From NCBI GenBank assembly GCA_035623335.1, contig DASPTQ010000290.1, forward strand, positions 28,713 through 92,712: a stretch of DNA of 64,000 bases, given 5' to 3'. Of the stretch, positions 24,489-33,654 are shown piece by piece. Numbering within the stretch: position 1 is the stretch's first letter; every line of letters starts with the position of its first letter. The DNA is from JAFAGX01 sp035623335. Its GTDB lineage: Bacteria > Acidobacteriota > Terriglobia > Terriglobales > Acidobacteriaceae. Made by a program: the position numbers and the translations under genes. The notes below the pieces were generated by a model. The model was given only the letters and a program-made list of their open reading frames with translations. It was not told the DNA's origin and did not search any database.

Positions 24489-26954
24489 TTGCAAAACTTG
24501 CTTCAGGATCTTCGCTATGGCTTGCGGATTCTCGCCAAAGCACCGGCCTTTACGATTGTCTCGGTCCTGACGCTTGCCGTCGGCATCGGGGCGAATACGG
24601 CCATGTTCAGCGTGGTCAACGGGGTTCTGCTGCGTCCGCTTCCGTTTCGGGATCCACAAAAGCTGGTGGCGATCGGCGAGTTCGATACCCGTACGGGAAG
24701 GGTTGCCGCGGGCAGCCTATCCTATCCGGATCTGATGGACATTCGTACGCGCAATCATTCCTTGGCGGCGGTCGCGGCTTACAACAGCAACAACCCTCTC
24801 ACTTTGACGGGAGTCGGACAGGCCTTGCATGTCAAGGTGCAAAGTGTTTCGAGCAATCTATTTCCGTTGCTCGGCGCCGAGGCTTCGCTCGGCCGAACCT
24901 TTCTTGCGGGAGAGGATGATCCCGGACACCACGTGGCGATCTTGAGCGAGGTTTTCTGGCGACGGCAATTTCACGCCGACCCCGCCGTCATCGGCCGATC
25001 GGTCGACCTCAACGGCCGCGCCTACACCATCGTGGGTGTCATGGGCCGAGGTTTTCAGTTTCCGGTTGAGGCCGAAGCCGTAGAGCTGTGGGTGACCTTT
25101 TCCCAGGACGGGGAGGTTGAGCATCCGGATGATCCGAGCGACCAACCGGCAACCGCGCAACGTGGCAATCATTATCTGAACGTGATCGCCAGATTGAATC
25201 CTGGCGTTACCCTCGAGGGTGCCAATGCCGATTTGGCTGCGATTGCGCACGCTCTTGCGCTTGCCTATCCCAACGAAGACTCTTATACCGGCATCGGAGC
25301 CAGAGCAGAACTCGATGATCTCGTAGGTGACAACCGCAAGCCGCTGCTGGTGCTCTTCGGCGCAGTCGGGCTGGTGCTTTTGATTGCCTGCGCCAACATT
25401 GCCAACCTGCTGCTGGCTCGGGGCGCAAACCGGGCCCATGAAATCGCGATTCGGGCGGCACTCGGTGCCAGTCGATACCGAATTGTGCGGCAGTTACTGG
25501 CCGAAGCGCTCGCGCTTTCCCTCACCGGGGCAGGGTTGGGCGCCTTGCTAGCCACTGGGGCGCTGTCCGCGATCCTGACACTTTATCCCAGCAACCTACC
25601 TCGCGCGGCCGAGATTGGGGTTGACTATCGCGTGTTGCTATTTACGGCCGCCCTGGCGGTTATCACCGGCGTCGTGTTCGGCATTGTCCCCGCATGGCAA
25701 GCTTCAAACCCCAGCCTGACCGGAGTCATGCGGGAGCGGAGCCGAAGCACCACGGCTGGCCGCAGTCCTCATCGCTTACGCGCAGGACTGGTGGTCGTCG
25801 AAACGGCCGTGGGAATGACGCTGCTCGTCGGTGCGGGCCTGCTCATCCGCAGTTTTGACCGCTTGTCGCGCGTAAACCTGGGACTAAATCCGAGCCACGT
25901 TCTCACCGCCAACTTCGATCTTTCCGAAACCCGCTACAACCCCGACCAGCAGGACCGTTTCATTCAGGAACTGCTCAATCGCATCCGAGCCCTGCCTGGA
26001 GTGATCCACGCGGCCGGTTCTAATCCATTGCCGCTCCGCGCCGGCGAGATGTCTGTCTCCTTCAACCTGCTGGACCATCCGGTTTCCCAGGCTGACGAAC
26101 CCAGTGCCCGCATTTTTGTGGTGGTACCAGGATGGTTCGAGACTCTCGAGATTCCGCTGCTACGCGGTCGCACATTCGACGAACGTGACCAACGCAACTC
26201 GGCGCCGGTGATCATCATCAACGAGCAGTTCGCCAGGAAGTTCTTTCCCCATGAAGATCCAATCGGCAGGCGGGTGAAAATTGGTGCCACAGAGACAGGC
26301 CGGGACAGCTACGGGACGCGGCAGGTGGTTGGCGTGATCGGCAACTTCCGCAGAAGCAATGTCGCTGGGTTTCCCGAAGCGGCATTCTTTGTTCCTTTGG
26401 CCCAGCTGATGTGGGGATCGCCGACACTGGTGGTGCGGACGGCGGGTGACCCAAATGAGATCACCCCTCAAATTCGTGGCCTGCTGGCTTCCATGGATCC
26501 GGACGCGCCGTTATACGAAGTGCGTACCTTAAAGGACTACTTCGTTCTCGACCTCGGTCGAGCACGCTTCCAGGCCATCCTGCTCGGGTTCTTCGCCGGC
26601 CTTGCCCTGCTGCTTACCGCCGTGGGCCTCTATGGAGTGATGGCGTATACGGTTGCGCAAAGGACGCAGGAGATTGGGATTCGAGTTGCCTTGGGCGCAG
26701 ACCGGGGAGATGTATTGCGCATGATTCTGGTCAAGAGTTTTGTGATCACCGGCGTCGGTCTCGTAATGGGCATCGCTGGCGCATCCACATTGAGACTCTT
26801 GCTCTCGAGCTTCTTGTATGAGGTGAAGCCAGCCGACCCCCTAACCTTCGCCATCGTCTCGCTATTGCTGCTCGGTACGAGTACCCTTGCCAGCTATATT
26901 CCGGCGCGGCGCGCGGCGAAGGTCGAGCCGATGGTGGCACTGCGTTACGAGTAG
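24489..26954 (+). CDS. Acidobacterial duplicated orphan permease (MacB/FtsX-type)
   Basis: An 821-residue protein starting at TTG 24489, with RBS GAGGAGG. It shows the ADOP layout: LLQDLRYGLRILAKAPAFTI start motif, a first membrane helix, a MacB_PCD periplasmic domain (about 45-260), three FtsX helices (about 285-410), then a second helix, a second periplasmic domain (about 455-690) and three final helices. ADOP proteins lack their own ATPase and are scattered as single genes across Acidobacteria. This one also has no adjacent ATPase. Export of a peptide, lipid or antibiotic is the family expectation; the substrate is unknown. Confidence 0.92.
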   Translation: MQNLLQDLRYGLRILAKAPAFTIVSVLTLAVGIGANTAMFSVVNGVLLRPLPFRDPQKLVAIGEFDTRTGRVAAGSLSYPDLMDIRTRNHSLAAVAAYNSNNPLTLTGVGQALHVKVQSVSSNLFPLLGAEASLGRTFLAGEDDPGHHVAILSEVFWRRQFHADPAVIGRSVDLNGRAYTIVGVMGRGFQFPVEAEAVELWVTFSQDGEVEHPDDPSDQPATAQRGNHYLNVIARLNPGVTLEGANADLAAIAHALALAYPNEDSYTGIGARAELDDLVGDNRKPLLVLFGAVGLVLLIACANIANLLLARGANRAHEIAIRAALGASRYRIVRQLLAEALALSLTGAGLGALLATGALSAILTLYPSNLPRAAEIGVDYRVLLFTAALAVITGVVFGIVPAWQASNPSLTGVMRERSRSTTAGRSPHRLRAGLVVVETAVGMTLLVGAGLLIRSFDRLSRVNLGLNPSHVLTANFDLSETRYNPDQQDRFIQELLNRIRALPGVIHAAGSNPLPLRAGEMSVSFNLLDHPVSQADEPSARIFVVVPGWFETLEIPLLRGRTFDERDQRNSAPVIIINEQFARKFFPHEDPIGRRVKIGATETGRDSYGTRQVVGVIGNFRRSNVAGFPEAAFFVPLAQLMWGSPTLVVRTAGDPNEITPQIRGLLASMDPDAPLYEVRTLKDYFVLDLGRARFQAILLGFFAGLALLLTAVGLYGVMAYTVAQRTQEIGIRVALGADRGDVLRMILVKSFVITGVGLVMGIAGASTLRLLLSSFLYEVKPADPLTFAIVSLLLLGTSTLASYIPARRAAKVEPMVALRYE

Positions 26955-26987
26955 CTCATGGCTGTTTCAGCGCCACAAGGAAGCATG

Positions 26988-27009
26988 AAAAGGATCTTTT
27001 GAAGATCCT
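26988..27009 (-). terminator. Possible terminator of the uppS-rseP operon
   Basis: AGGATCTT-ttg-AAGATCCT forms a perfect 8-bp stem with four T after it on the minus strand, about 105 bases past the rseP stop. It lies between convergent units and may serve both. Confidence 0.45.
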
Positions 27010-27114
27010 CCTTACGCCAGCCAGGCCACGCCGCTTTTTGCTTGAAGCCAATCAGGAGAACCGACGCCCAAGGCGCAGCCGGAGCAGGGTTAGACTCTCT
27101 GGCAGACGGCCGCT

Positions 27115-28461
27115 CTACGGCAGCCGTCCAGCCAATCCAGGCAGGGTTTTTGCCAGATCGTTGTAGATCAGCATCACGGCGAACAGCACCAGGAATACAA
27201 AGGCTGCCTGGTAGATACGCTCTTTGATGCGCAGGCTGATATCGCGTCGCATCAACCCCTCGACGAATAACAGCAAGATGACCCCGCCATCAAGAATTGG
27301 GATGGGCAAGAGGTTAAAAACCCCGAGATTCAGACTGACAGCCGCGCTGAGCTGTATCAGCGGCCACCAGCCCTTCTCCTCGGCGGCTTCCCCAGCCTGT
27401 TGGGCGATGCCGATGGGGCCGGAGATGGTGCGCATCGAGATCTTGCGCTGGATCAGCTTCTCAACCAGCTCAACCAGCATCACCGAATCTTTCCGGTTCC
27501 GATCGAGGGATCGCTGCAAAGCTTGAGGAAACGGCAGCTGCATCACCTTCATCTCAGTCGTACTCTGAAATCCGATGCGATACCGCTTTTCGTGGGACGT
27601 CTCGCTAGGGGCGAGGACCGGCTGGAGTTGAAAGTGGAGTGTCTGACCTTGGCGAAGCACGGTGAGGTCGACCGGCTTGTCTTTAGTCTGCTGCAGACGG
27701 TCGATCATGTCCTCGAGCGACTGAAGCGGTTTGTCGTCGAGGGCGACAATCTTGTCATCCTCTTTTATACCCGCCTTGGCGGCAGGCATACTCGGCTCCA
27801 TCTCGCCCACGATGATGGATTCGTCGGCGTACCATCCGGCGAAGCCGATCTGAGATTCCCCGGCCGCATTCGGAACTACTAACTTGTCGAAGCTCTGCTC
27901 CCCGCGCTGGATGGTGAGGTCGACCGGCTGATTCGGGTTGAGCCAGATCTTGTAATAAACCTGTTCCCAGGTGGGATTGGTGATGCCATCGATGCGGCTG
28001 ATCCGATCGCCCGCTTGGAGGCCCACTTCGTCCGCAGGAGAACCATGTCTCACCCCGGTGATCACTGCCGGTTTATCCCAGAATACGGGATACTCATAGT
28101 GGAACATGTAAACCCCGGTGAGCAGGCCGATGGCCAGAAGGATGTTCATGGCGGGACCGGCAATCGCGATCATGAAGCGATGCCACCGAGGATGGGACAA
28201 AAATTCTGCCGGGTCTCCAGTTCGGGCATCCATCGGATTCTCGCCGCTCATTTTCACGTATCCGCCGAGCGGAATGGCGCTAATCCGATAGTCGGTATCT
28301 CCCCGTCGAAAGCCAACGAGACGCTTCCCGAAGCCGATCGAAAACACTTCGACCCTTACTCCCAGGAGTTTGGCGGCTGCGTAGTGACCCCATTCATGGA
28401 TCAGGATCATGAAGCCCAGGACTGCCGCGACCGCCAGTACAGCCGTTAAAAATTCTGACAT
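27115..28461 (-). CDS. rseP: RIP metalloprotease RseP (site-2 protease)
   Basis: A 448-residue intramembrane zinc protease. HEWGH (His22, Glu23, His26) lies in the first helix, and the third ligand is in the NLLPIPILDGG motif near residue 388. Two PDZ-like segments lie between (the first at about 125-195, RHGSPADEVGLQAGDRI; the second at about 220-290, SMPAAKAGIKEDDKIVAL). In the family it cuts anti-sigma factors and remnant signal peptides. It is 9 bases after dxr and ends the uppS-cdsA-dxr-rseP operon, an order common in bacteria. Confidence 0.95.
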   Translation of the reverse strand: MSEFLTAVLAVAAVLGFMILIHEWGHYAAAKLLGVRVEVFSIGFGKRLVGFRRGDTDYRISAIPLGGYVKMSGENPMDARTGDPAEFLSHPRWHRFMIAIAGPAMNILLAIGLLTGVYMFHYEYPVFWDKPAVITGVRHGSPADEVGLQAGDRISRIDGITNPTWEQVYYKIWLNPNQPVDLTIQRGEQSFDKLVVPNAAGESQIGFAGWYADESIIVGEMEPSMPAAKAGIKEDDKIVALDDKPLQSLEDMIDRLQQTKDKPVDLTVLRQGQTLHFQLQPVLAPSETSHEKRYRIGFQSTTEMKVMQLPFPQALQRSLDRNRKDSVMLVELVEKLIQRKISMRTISGPIGIAQQAGEAAEEKGWWPLIQLSAAVSLNLGVFNLLPIPILDGGVILLLFVEGLMRRDISLRIKERIYQAAFVFLVLFAVMLIYNDLAKTLPGLAGRLP

Positions 28462-28470
28462 AAGTTCTTG

Positions 28471-29664
28471 TTACTTCCTCGGGGATGCAGCTTTGGGACA
28501 GCAGCAGTGCTCTTCCACTTTCTTTTGGGCAGTGTGTCGCGCCACCCCATCCACCTTCAGCACCTCTCTTATAGATTCCAGAGGTGTGCTTCTCGTTTCA
28601 CCTAAAACCGCGCCAATGATTTCTGGAATTTCATCAAAACCGATCGAACCCTCAAGGAACGCTGCCACCGCCACTTCATCGGCGGCATTCAGGGCTACCG
28701 TGTGCGCCCCGCCCGCCTCGGCCGCCTTATAAGCCAGCTCTAGACAGGGGAATTTTTCCATATCCGGCGGGCAGAATTCGAGGTGCCGCAGGTCCATGAC
28801 CGGGAAGGGCCTATGCGCCTCAATTCGCTCCGGATAGGTCAGTGCGTAAAGGATCGGTAGCCTCATGTCCGCCACCGAGAATTGAGCCAGCAGGCTGCCA
28901 TCCACAAACTCCACCATGGAGTGGACGGTAGATTGGGGGTGCACGATAACTTCGATGCGGCTGGTCGGTAAGTTGAACAATCGACAAGCCTCAATGACCT
29001 CGAAGCCCTTGTTCATAAGGGTAGCAGAATCAATCGTGATGCGGCGGCCCATCTTCCAGGTGGGATGATTGAGTGCTTGCTCCGGGGTGATCGAGCGGAA
29101 GTCTGCCCTAGGAGTATGGAGAAAGGGTCCCCCCGACGCCGTTAGCCAGATGCGTCGTACCTCCTCAATCCGGCCGCCGCGTAAGCACTGGTGAATCGCA
29201 TTATGTTCGCTATCAATGGGCAGGAGCGGCGTGCCCTGGCGACAGGCCTCGGCGGTAATCAGATCACCGGCTGCGACCAGACATTCTTTGTTGGCAAGGC
29301 CTACGGTTTTGCCGGCGCGGACCGCTTCGTAGGTTGCCTCCAGCCCGGCCACGCCAACGATGGCGCTGACCACGAAATCCACCTCGCGATGGGTGGCAAC
29401 CCTTACCGTTCCCGCGGTTCCGCAGGTCACTTCGACCCCGGAAATTTGCTCTTGCCGAAGCCGTGCGCGCAGGAGTTCGGCATCAGACGGGCTGGCCAGG
29501 GAGATGAGGCCAGGTTTCCACCGCTGAGCTTGCTCACAGGCGGCTTCCAGATTCCTTCCTGCCGCCATCGCGACAACCCGGAAGCGCTCGGGATGCGACT
29601 CGACCACGCTAAGCGTGCTTTGCCCGATCGAACCGGTGGAACCAAGAATGGCGATATTTTTCAT
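28471..29664 (-). CDS. dxr: 1-deoxy-D-xylulose 5-phosphate reductoisomerase
   Basis: A 397-residue MEP pathway enzyme that converts DXP to MEP with NADPH. The GSTGSIG nucleotide loop is at residues 8-14. The metal- and substrate-binding blocks LPIDSEHNAIHQCL and SGGPFL, the KMGRRITIDSATLMNKGFE motif and the C-terminal NAADEVAV are all present. It lies between cdsA (172 bases upstream) and rseP. Confidence 0.95.
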   Translation of the reverse strand: MKNIAILGSTGSIGQSTLSVVESHPERFRVVAMAAGRNLEAACEQAQRWKPGLISLASPSDAELLRARLRQEQISGVEVTCGTAGTVRVATHREVDFVVSAIVGVAGLEATYEAVRAGKTVGLANKECLVAAGDLITAEACRQGTPLLPIDSEHNAIHQCLRGGRIEEVRRIWLTASGGPFLHTPRADFRSITPEQALNHPTWKMGRRITIDSATLMNKGFEVIEACRLFNLPTSRIEVIVHPQSTVHSMVEFVDGSLLAQFSVADMRLPILYALTYPERIEAHRPFPVMDLRHLEFCPPDMEKFPCLELAYKAAEAGGAHTVALNAADEVAVAAFLEGSIGFDEIPEIIGAVLGETRSTPLESIREVLKVDGVARHTAQKKVEEHCCCPKAASPRK

Positions 29665-29836
29665 GAGTTAAACAGCTTGCCGTGCGGAGCGTACGGGGCA
29701 GAGCGGAAGCTTTCGGCAACCAAAGCCCGGTTCGTCGTAGAGCCTCTTACTGTTTCACAAGACAGCCTGACGGCCACGAATTGCGCCTTCGCGAAATGGG
29801 CCGCAGCGCTCTTCCCGGGGTCAGCTTGAGCGCTGG

Positions 29837-30736
29837 TCACTGCATCACGCGCCAAGCCGCATAGTACCACACGACCGGAGCGGCAAAGAGCAGCGCATCG
29901 ATCCGGTCGAGCATCCCTCCATGCCCGGGAAGGATTGCCCCTGAATCCTTTACCCCCGCCCCTCGTTTGATCAACGACTCTACCAGGTCTCCCAACTGCG
30001 CCGCGACATTGATGGCGGCAGAGAGCAATAAGGTCGGTGCGAGTGGAGGCTTCTCGAGCGCGAAGTAGCCATCCCGCCGCTCCATCAGGTGCGCATTCAG
30101 CAACGCCGAGCTGATAGGCAGGGCGTGATTGGCGAGCAACATGCCAACCACCAGGCTAGCAATCAGAGAAGCCAGCGCGCCTTCCCACGTCTTATTCGGA
30201 CTGATTCGGGGCGACAGCCGGTGGCGTCCCAGGGAGCGTCCGACGAAATAGGCGGAGATGTCCCCGACCCAAACCAGCAGCAGCAGGTACAGCAACAGAA
30301 GCGCGCCCGCCCACTGTTCTCGAGTCTGCACCAAGAATCCGAGCGGAAGAGCGATGTAGGCAAAGGCAAAGACCGACACCGCCGCTGCCGGAAACCCAGT
30401 ACGCAAATCCACGCGCCGCGTGCCCACGGTAAGGAAGACAAAAGGGGCAAGCGCCGAGGCGAATCCCACCGAGTAGAGGAAGATTGCCGTGGTCACCAGA
30501 GGCTGATGAGTCGGCGCGAGAGCCAGGAAGAGAAACAGCAGACCGACGAACAGGTAGGTCGGCCAGCGAAAGGGTCGGATGCCATAAGCTTCCGCCAGCT
30601 TGAGCAGTTCCTCAACTGCCAAGAGCGCCACCACTGCCGCGGCCAGGGCAATGACCGGAATCGGTGCCCGCAGGATTAGCAGTAGAACAACGGGGATCAG
30701 AACGGCTGCGGTGAGAACCCTCTTGAGCAGGTTCAA
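29837..30736 (-). CDS. cdsA: Phosphatidate cytidylyltransferase
   Basis: About 299 residues with eight or so membrane helices. It makes CDP-diacylglycerol for phospholipid synthesis. The CDP-alcohol signature ISPNKTWEGALASLI and the late PGHGGMLDRIDALLFA motif are intact. The start is taken as TTG 30736, five bases after the uppS stop, with GGAG upstream, giving LNLLKRVLTAAVLIP as the expected N-terminus. GTG 30751, overlapping uppS, is the alternative. Frames extending further upstream overlap uppS and are not coding. Confidence 0.88.
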   Translation of the reverse strand: MNLLKRVLTAAVLIPVVLLLILRAPIPVIALAAAVVALLAVEELLKLAEAYGIRPFRWPTYLFVGLLFLFLALAPTHQPLVTTAIFLYSVGFASALAPFVFLTVGTRRVDLRTGFPAAAVSVFAFAYIALPLGFLVQTREQWAGALLLLYLLLLVWVGDISAYFVGRSLGRHRLSPRISPNKTWEGALASLIASLVVGMLLANHALPISSALLNAHLMERRDGYFALEKPPLAPTLLLSAAINVAAQLGDLVESLIKRGAGVKDSGAILPGHGGMLDRIDALLFAAPVVWYYAAWRVMQ

Positions 30737-30741
30737 ATGCC

Positions 30742-31566
30742 TCAGCTCCACACCGTTTTGGCATGCTTCGCGTGGTGGGCTGGCGCTCCATCGCCGGTCA
30801 AGCCACCATAGCGCCGCTCGCGCTTCTGGTATTCCGCGATGCCTTCGAGCAGATGCACGCCCCGGAATTCCGGCCAGAGCGTCGGTGTAACGTAGATTTC
30901 CGCATAGGCAAGCTGCCACAAAAGAAAATTGCTCAAGCGCATTTCTCCGCTGGTGCGGATGACAAGGTCGGGATCGGGCAGCTGGCGGGTATAGAGGTGG
31001 CGGCAAATCGTGTCTTCATCAATCTGCAGATGCTCCAATCCGCCGTTGTTGGCGGCGGCATCGACCATGGAGCGAAACGCGTCCACGATCTCGCTGCGGG
31101 CGCTGTAATTGAGCGCCAAGGTGAGCACCATCCCCCGGTTGTTGGCGGTCGCTGCCCGCGCCCAGCGCATCTTTTCCTGCACCAGCGGAGGCAACTCGTA
31201 TTGCCGCCCAATGTACTCTAAGCGAATATTGTTTTTGTTCAGGGTGGGCAATTCCGCCTTCAGGTAGCGGCCAAGCAGGCCCATGAGGAAATCCACTTCG
31301 CTCTTCGGGCGTTTCTTCCAGTTCTCCTCGGAGAAGGCGTACAGCGTAAGCGCGGGGATGCCGATGCGAGACGCGGTCTCCACCGTTGAACGTACGGATG
31401 CCACCCCGGCGCGATGCCCGGCGATCCGAGGCAAATGGCGTCGGCGCGCCCAACGGCCGTTGCCGTCCATGATAATCGCGATGTGTTTTGGGAGCCGCCC
31501 CGGATCTAGCCGTTGATAAACTTCTGCTTCCCTTCGATCCAGGCCGGCAGGAGCTGTCGGTTGCAA
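30742..31566 (-). CDS. uppS: Undecaprenyl (isoprenyl) diphosphate synthase
   Basis: A 274-residue cis-prenyltransferase that makes the C55 carrier for peptidoglycan and other envelope polymers. Catalytic Asp34 lies in IIMDGNGRWARRR, followed by GHRAGVASVRSTVE, TLYAFSEENW and the RTSGEMRLSNFLLWQLAYAE block. It is the first gene of the operon to rseP. The ~30 residues before the first motif are normal for the family. Confidence 0.95.
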   Translation of the reverse strand: MQPTAPAGLDRREAEVYQRLDPGRLPKHIAIIMDGNGRWARRRHLPRIAGHRAGVASVRSTVETASRIGIPALTLYAFSEENWKKRPKSEVDFLMGLLGRYLKAELPTLNKNNIRLEYIGRQYELPPLVQEKMRWARAATANNRGMVLTLALNYSARSEIVDAFRSMVDAAANNGGLEHLQIDEDTICRHLYTRQLPDPDLVIRTSGEMRLSNFLLWQLAYAEIYVTPTLWPEFRGVHLLEGIAEYQKRERRYGGLTGDGAPAHHAKHAKTVWS

Positions 31567-32021
31567 CGTAACCTCTACTGTGTTTTGAAACTAACACAGC
31601 TCTCTGGTGGTTGCAATGACACTCCGGTGACGGAAAAGCAGGGACGGCCGCTGGTCACCCATGCCTGCCGGTACCTGTGGGCGATTCGTGGACGGTTATA
31701 CTCCAAATGGCCGGGATCAGACGACCGCCCCCCTCAAAGTAGAATCTCACCTCTGCCGGGAGATTGGTCGATCTTGCAGATCGTGCACCCACCCAAGCTG
31801 TACGACGTTTGCATAGGGTTCTGGTGCTGACGGCGGTGCGGCAGCCAAAGTATTAAGCGCAGGCAGGCTAGAGTGGTCATGCTCGAAGCCGGCGACGCCC
31901 CTCAATCGGACTTCAAGGAACATCTCTGGCCTTACTCCTGGCTCTTGGCCTACTTTCTCCACGCCGGCGCCGCGCTGCGGAAGATTCTGATAAGCTTGCC
32001 GCGTTGCGGAGGAGACCTCGG
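31567..32021. other. Divergent spacer, no gene seen
   Basis: A 455-base stretch between uppS and the amidohydrolase. It must hold both promoters. Short frames in it do not look like proteins. Confidence 0.35.
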
Positions 32022-33311
32022 ATGCGCCGGATATTTGTTCTGCTTGCCTGCTGGCTATTGCTCCCGATGTTGGCCACTGGGCAAGCGCAGCCGCGGATTG
32101 TGATTCGCGCGGGAAGATTGGTCGATGGAAAGAGCGAGAAACCGTTGGACAATGTGCTGATCCAGGTGGAAGGAGACAAGATTATATCCGTCACCGCAGC
32201 CGGGAGTGCGCCCGCGGGTGTGCGGGTCGTCGACCTGGGGAACGCGACGGTTCTCCCTGGATTCATCGACGCACACACCCATCTGCTCTTGCATGGCGAC
32301 ACTACGCCGGAGGAATACGATGCCCAATTGCTAAAGGAATCGATTCCGTACCGGGCGATTCTGGCGGCACGCAATGCCCAGATTGCGATCTCGCATGGCT
32401 TCACCGCGATGCGTGACCTGGAAACCGAGGGAGCGATGTACGCGGATGTAGATGTCAAGAAGGCAATTGCAAACGGCGAAGTGCCCGGCCCGCGGCTGCA
32501 GGTGGCCACACGGGCGATGACGCCCACAGGCATGTACCCGCTGCTCGATTATTCCTGGGAGTTGAAGGTGCCTACGGGCGTGCAATATGTCGATGGCGAC
32601 GACGGTGCACGCAAAGCGGTGCGCGAACAGGTGATGTACGGAGCAGACTGGATCAAGTATTACTCGGATGGGCGCGTACACTTTGATACGGATGGCCGCT
32701 TACGCTCTAAAGCACTGTTCACCGATGAAGAGGCCAGGGTCATCGTCGAGGAAGCGCACCGGTTGGGAAGGAAAGTCGCTGCGCACGCCATCGGCAGCGA
32801 CGGCATTGCGGCTGCTCTTCGCGCCGGCGTGGACACCATTGAGCACGGCGATGGTCTTACCGATACGCTCATGGACGAAATGGTCCGGCAAGGCGTCTAT
32901 TGGGTGCCGACGATCACTGTGGACCGCAACCTAGCGGCGGGCAGCAAGGACGAGTTTTGGAAGAAGACTTTCGACTTGCAACGGGAGAACTTTGCCCAGG
33001 CTAGGCAGAAGGGAGTGAAGATCGCTCTAGGCACAGACGCGGGCGGATTCGACTGGAAAAAAGTAAATCAAGCCAAGGAGTTCGAATATTACGTCGAGTA
33101 TGGCATGACACCGATGCAAGCTATTCGAACGGGAACCGCGGTTGCCGCGGAGTTGCTGGGCTGGAGTGATAACGCCGGAACCGTCGAAGCCGGCAAATGG
33201 GCGGACCTTGTGGCAGTGAGCGGCGATCCCCTCCGAGACATCAGGGAACTGCAGAATGTAAAGTTCGTGATGAAAGCTGGAGTCATTTTCAAGAACGAAC
33301 TGGCAAAGTAA
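32022..33311 (+). CDS. Secreted metal-dependent amidohydrolase (imidazolonepropionase/prolidase-like)
   Basis: About 429 residues from the ATG at 32022 (RBS GGAGGAG). A signal peptide (FVLLACWLLLPMLATG) precedes the amidohydrolase barrel. Metal ligands: HTH in IDAHTHLLLHG, a Lys in DWIKYYSDG (probably carbamylated), His in AAHAIGSDG and EHGDGL, and the catalytic Asp in GTDAGG. The C-terminal VEAGKWADLVAVSGDPL is typical. This group contains X-Pro dipeptidases and related exported hydrolases; the substrate is not fixed by sequence. Confidence 0.88.
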   Translation: MRRIFVLLACWLLLPMLATGQAQPRIVIRAGRLVDGKSEKPLDNVLIQVEGDKIISVTAAGSAPAGVRVVDLGNATVLPGFIDAHTHLLLHGDTTPEEYDAQLLKESIPYRAILAARNAQIAISHGFTAMRDLETEGAMYADVDVKKAIANGEVPGPRLQVATRAMTPTGMYPLLDYSWELKVPTGVQYVDGDDGARKAVREQVMYGADWIKYYSDGRVHFDTDGRLRSKALFTDEEARVIVEEAHRLGRKVAAHAIGSDGIAAALRAGVDTIEHGDGLTDTLMDEMVRQGVYWVPTITVDRNLAAGSKDEFWKKTFDLQRENFAQARQKGVKIALGTDAGGFDWKKVNQAKEFEYYVEYGMTPMQAIRTGTAVAAELLGWSDNAGTVEAGKWADLVAVSGDPLRDIRELQNVKFVMKAGVIFKNELAK

Positions 33312-33654
33312 ATTACGCCAAGCGAACACGCAACTGGAGCAGGTCGGCACGCGGCGTCGGGTGACGGAAGTACGAAGCATCAGGTGAGGCGACTGCCTTC
33401 GTCGCGACTCTGGCACACCGCTTGTGCACAAAAGAGGTCAGAGCTATTCGAGGCTGATTTCCGGTTTGCCGACCATCTGCTCGGAACCGGCTGGATTGAC
33501 GAGAATCCAATTGGCAATCAGCCATTCCGCGAGGACTTTGAGCTTACGCCGCTGTCGAACTGGCAAAAGTAACAGATCCGTTCCTGAAGCGCTCCGGCAA
33601 CAATTTCTTCTGTGTAACGTTGGCTTCAGATTCGCCTGCTTAGGAGTTGGCACT
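33312..33654. other. Intergenic region, no gene seen
   Basis: A 343-base spacer before the M48 protease gene. The protease frame stays open through much of it, but the RBS and signal peptide place the start at 33655. No structure was recognised. Confidence 0.4.
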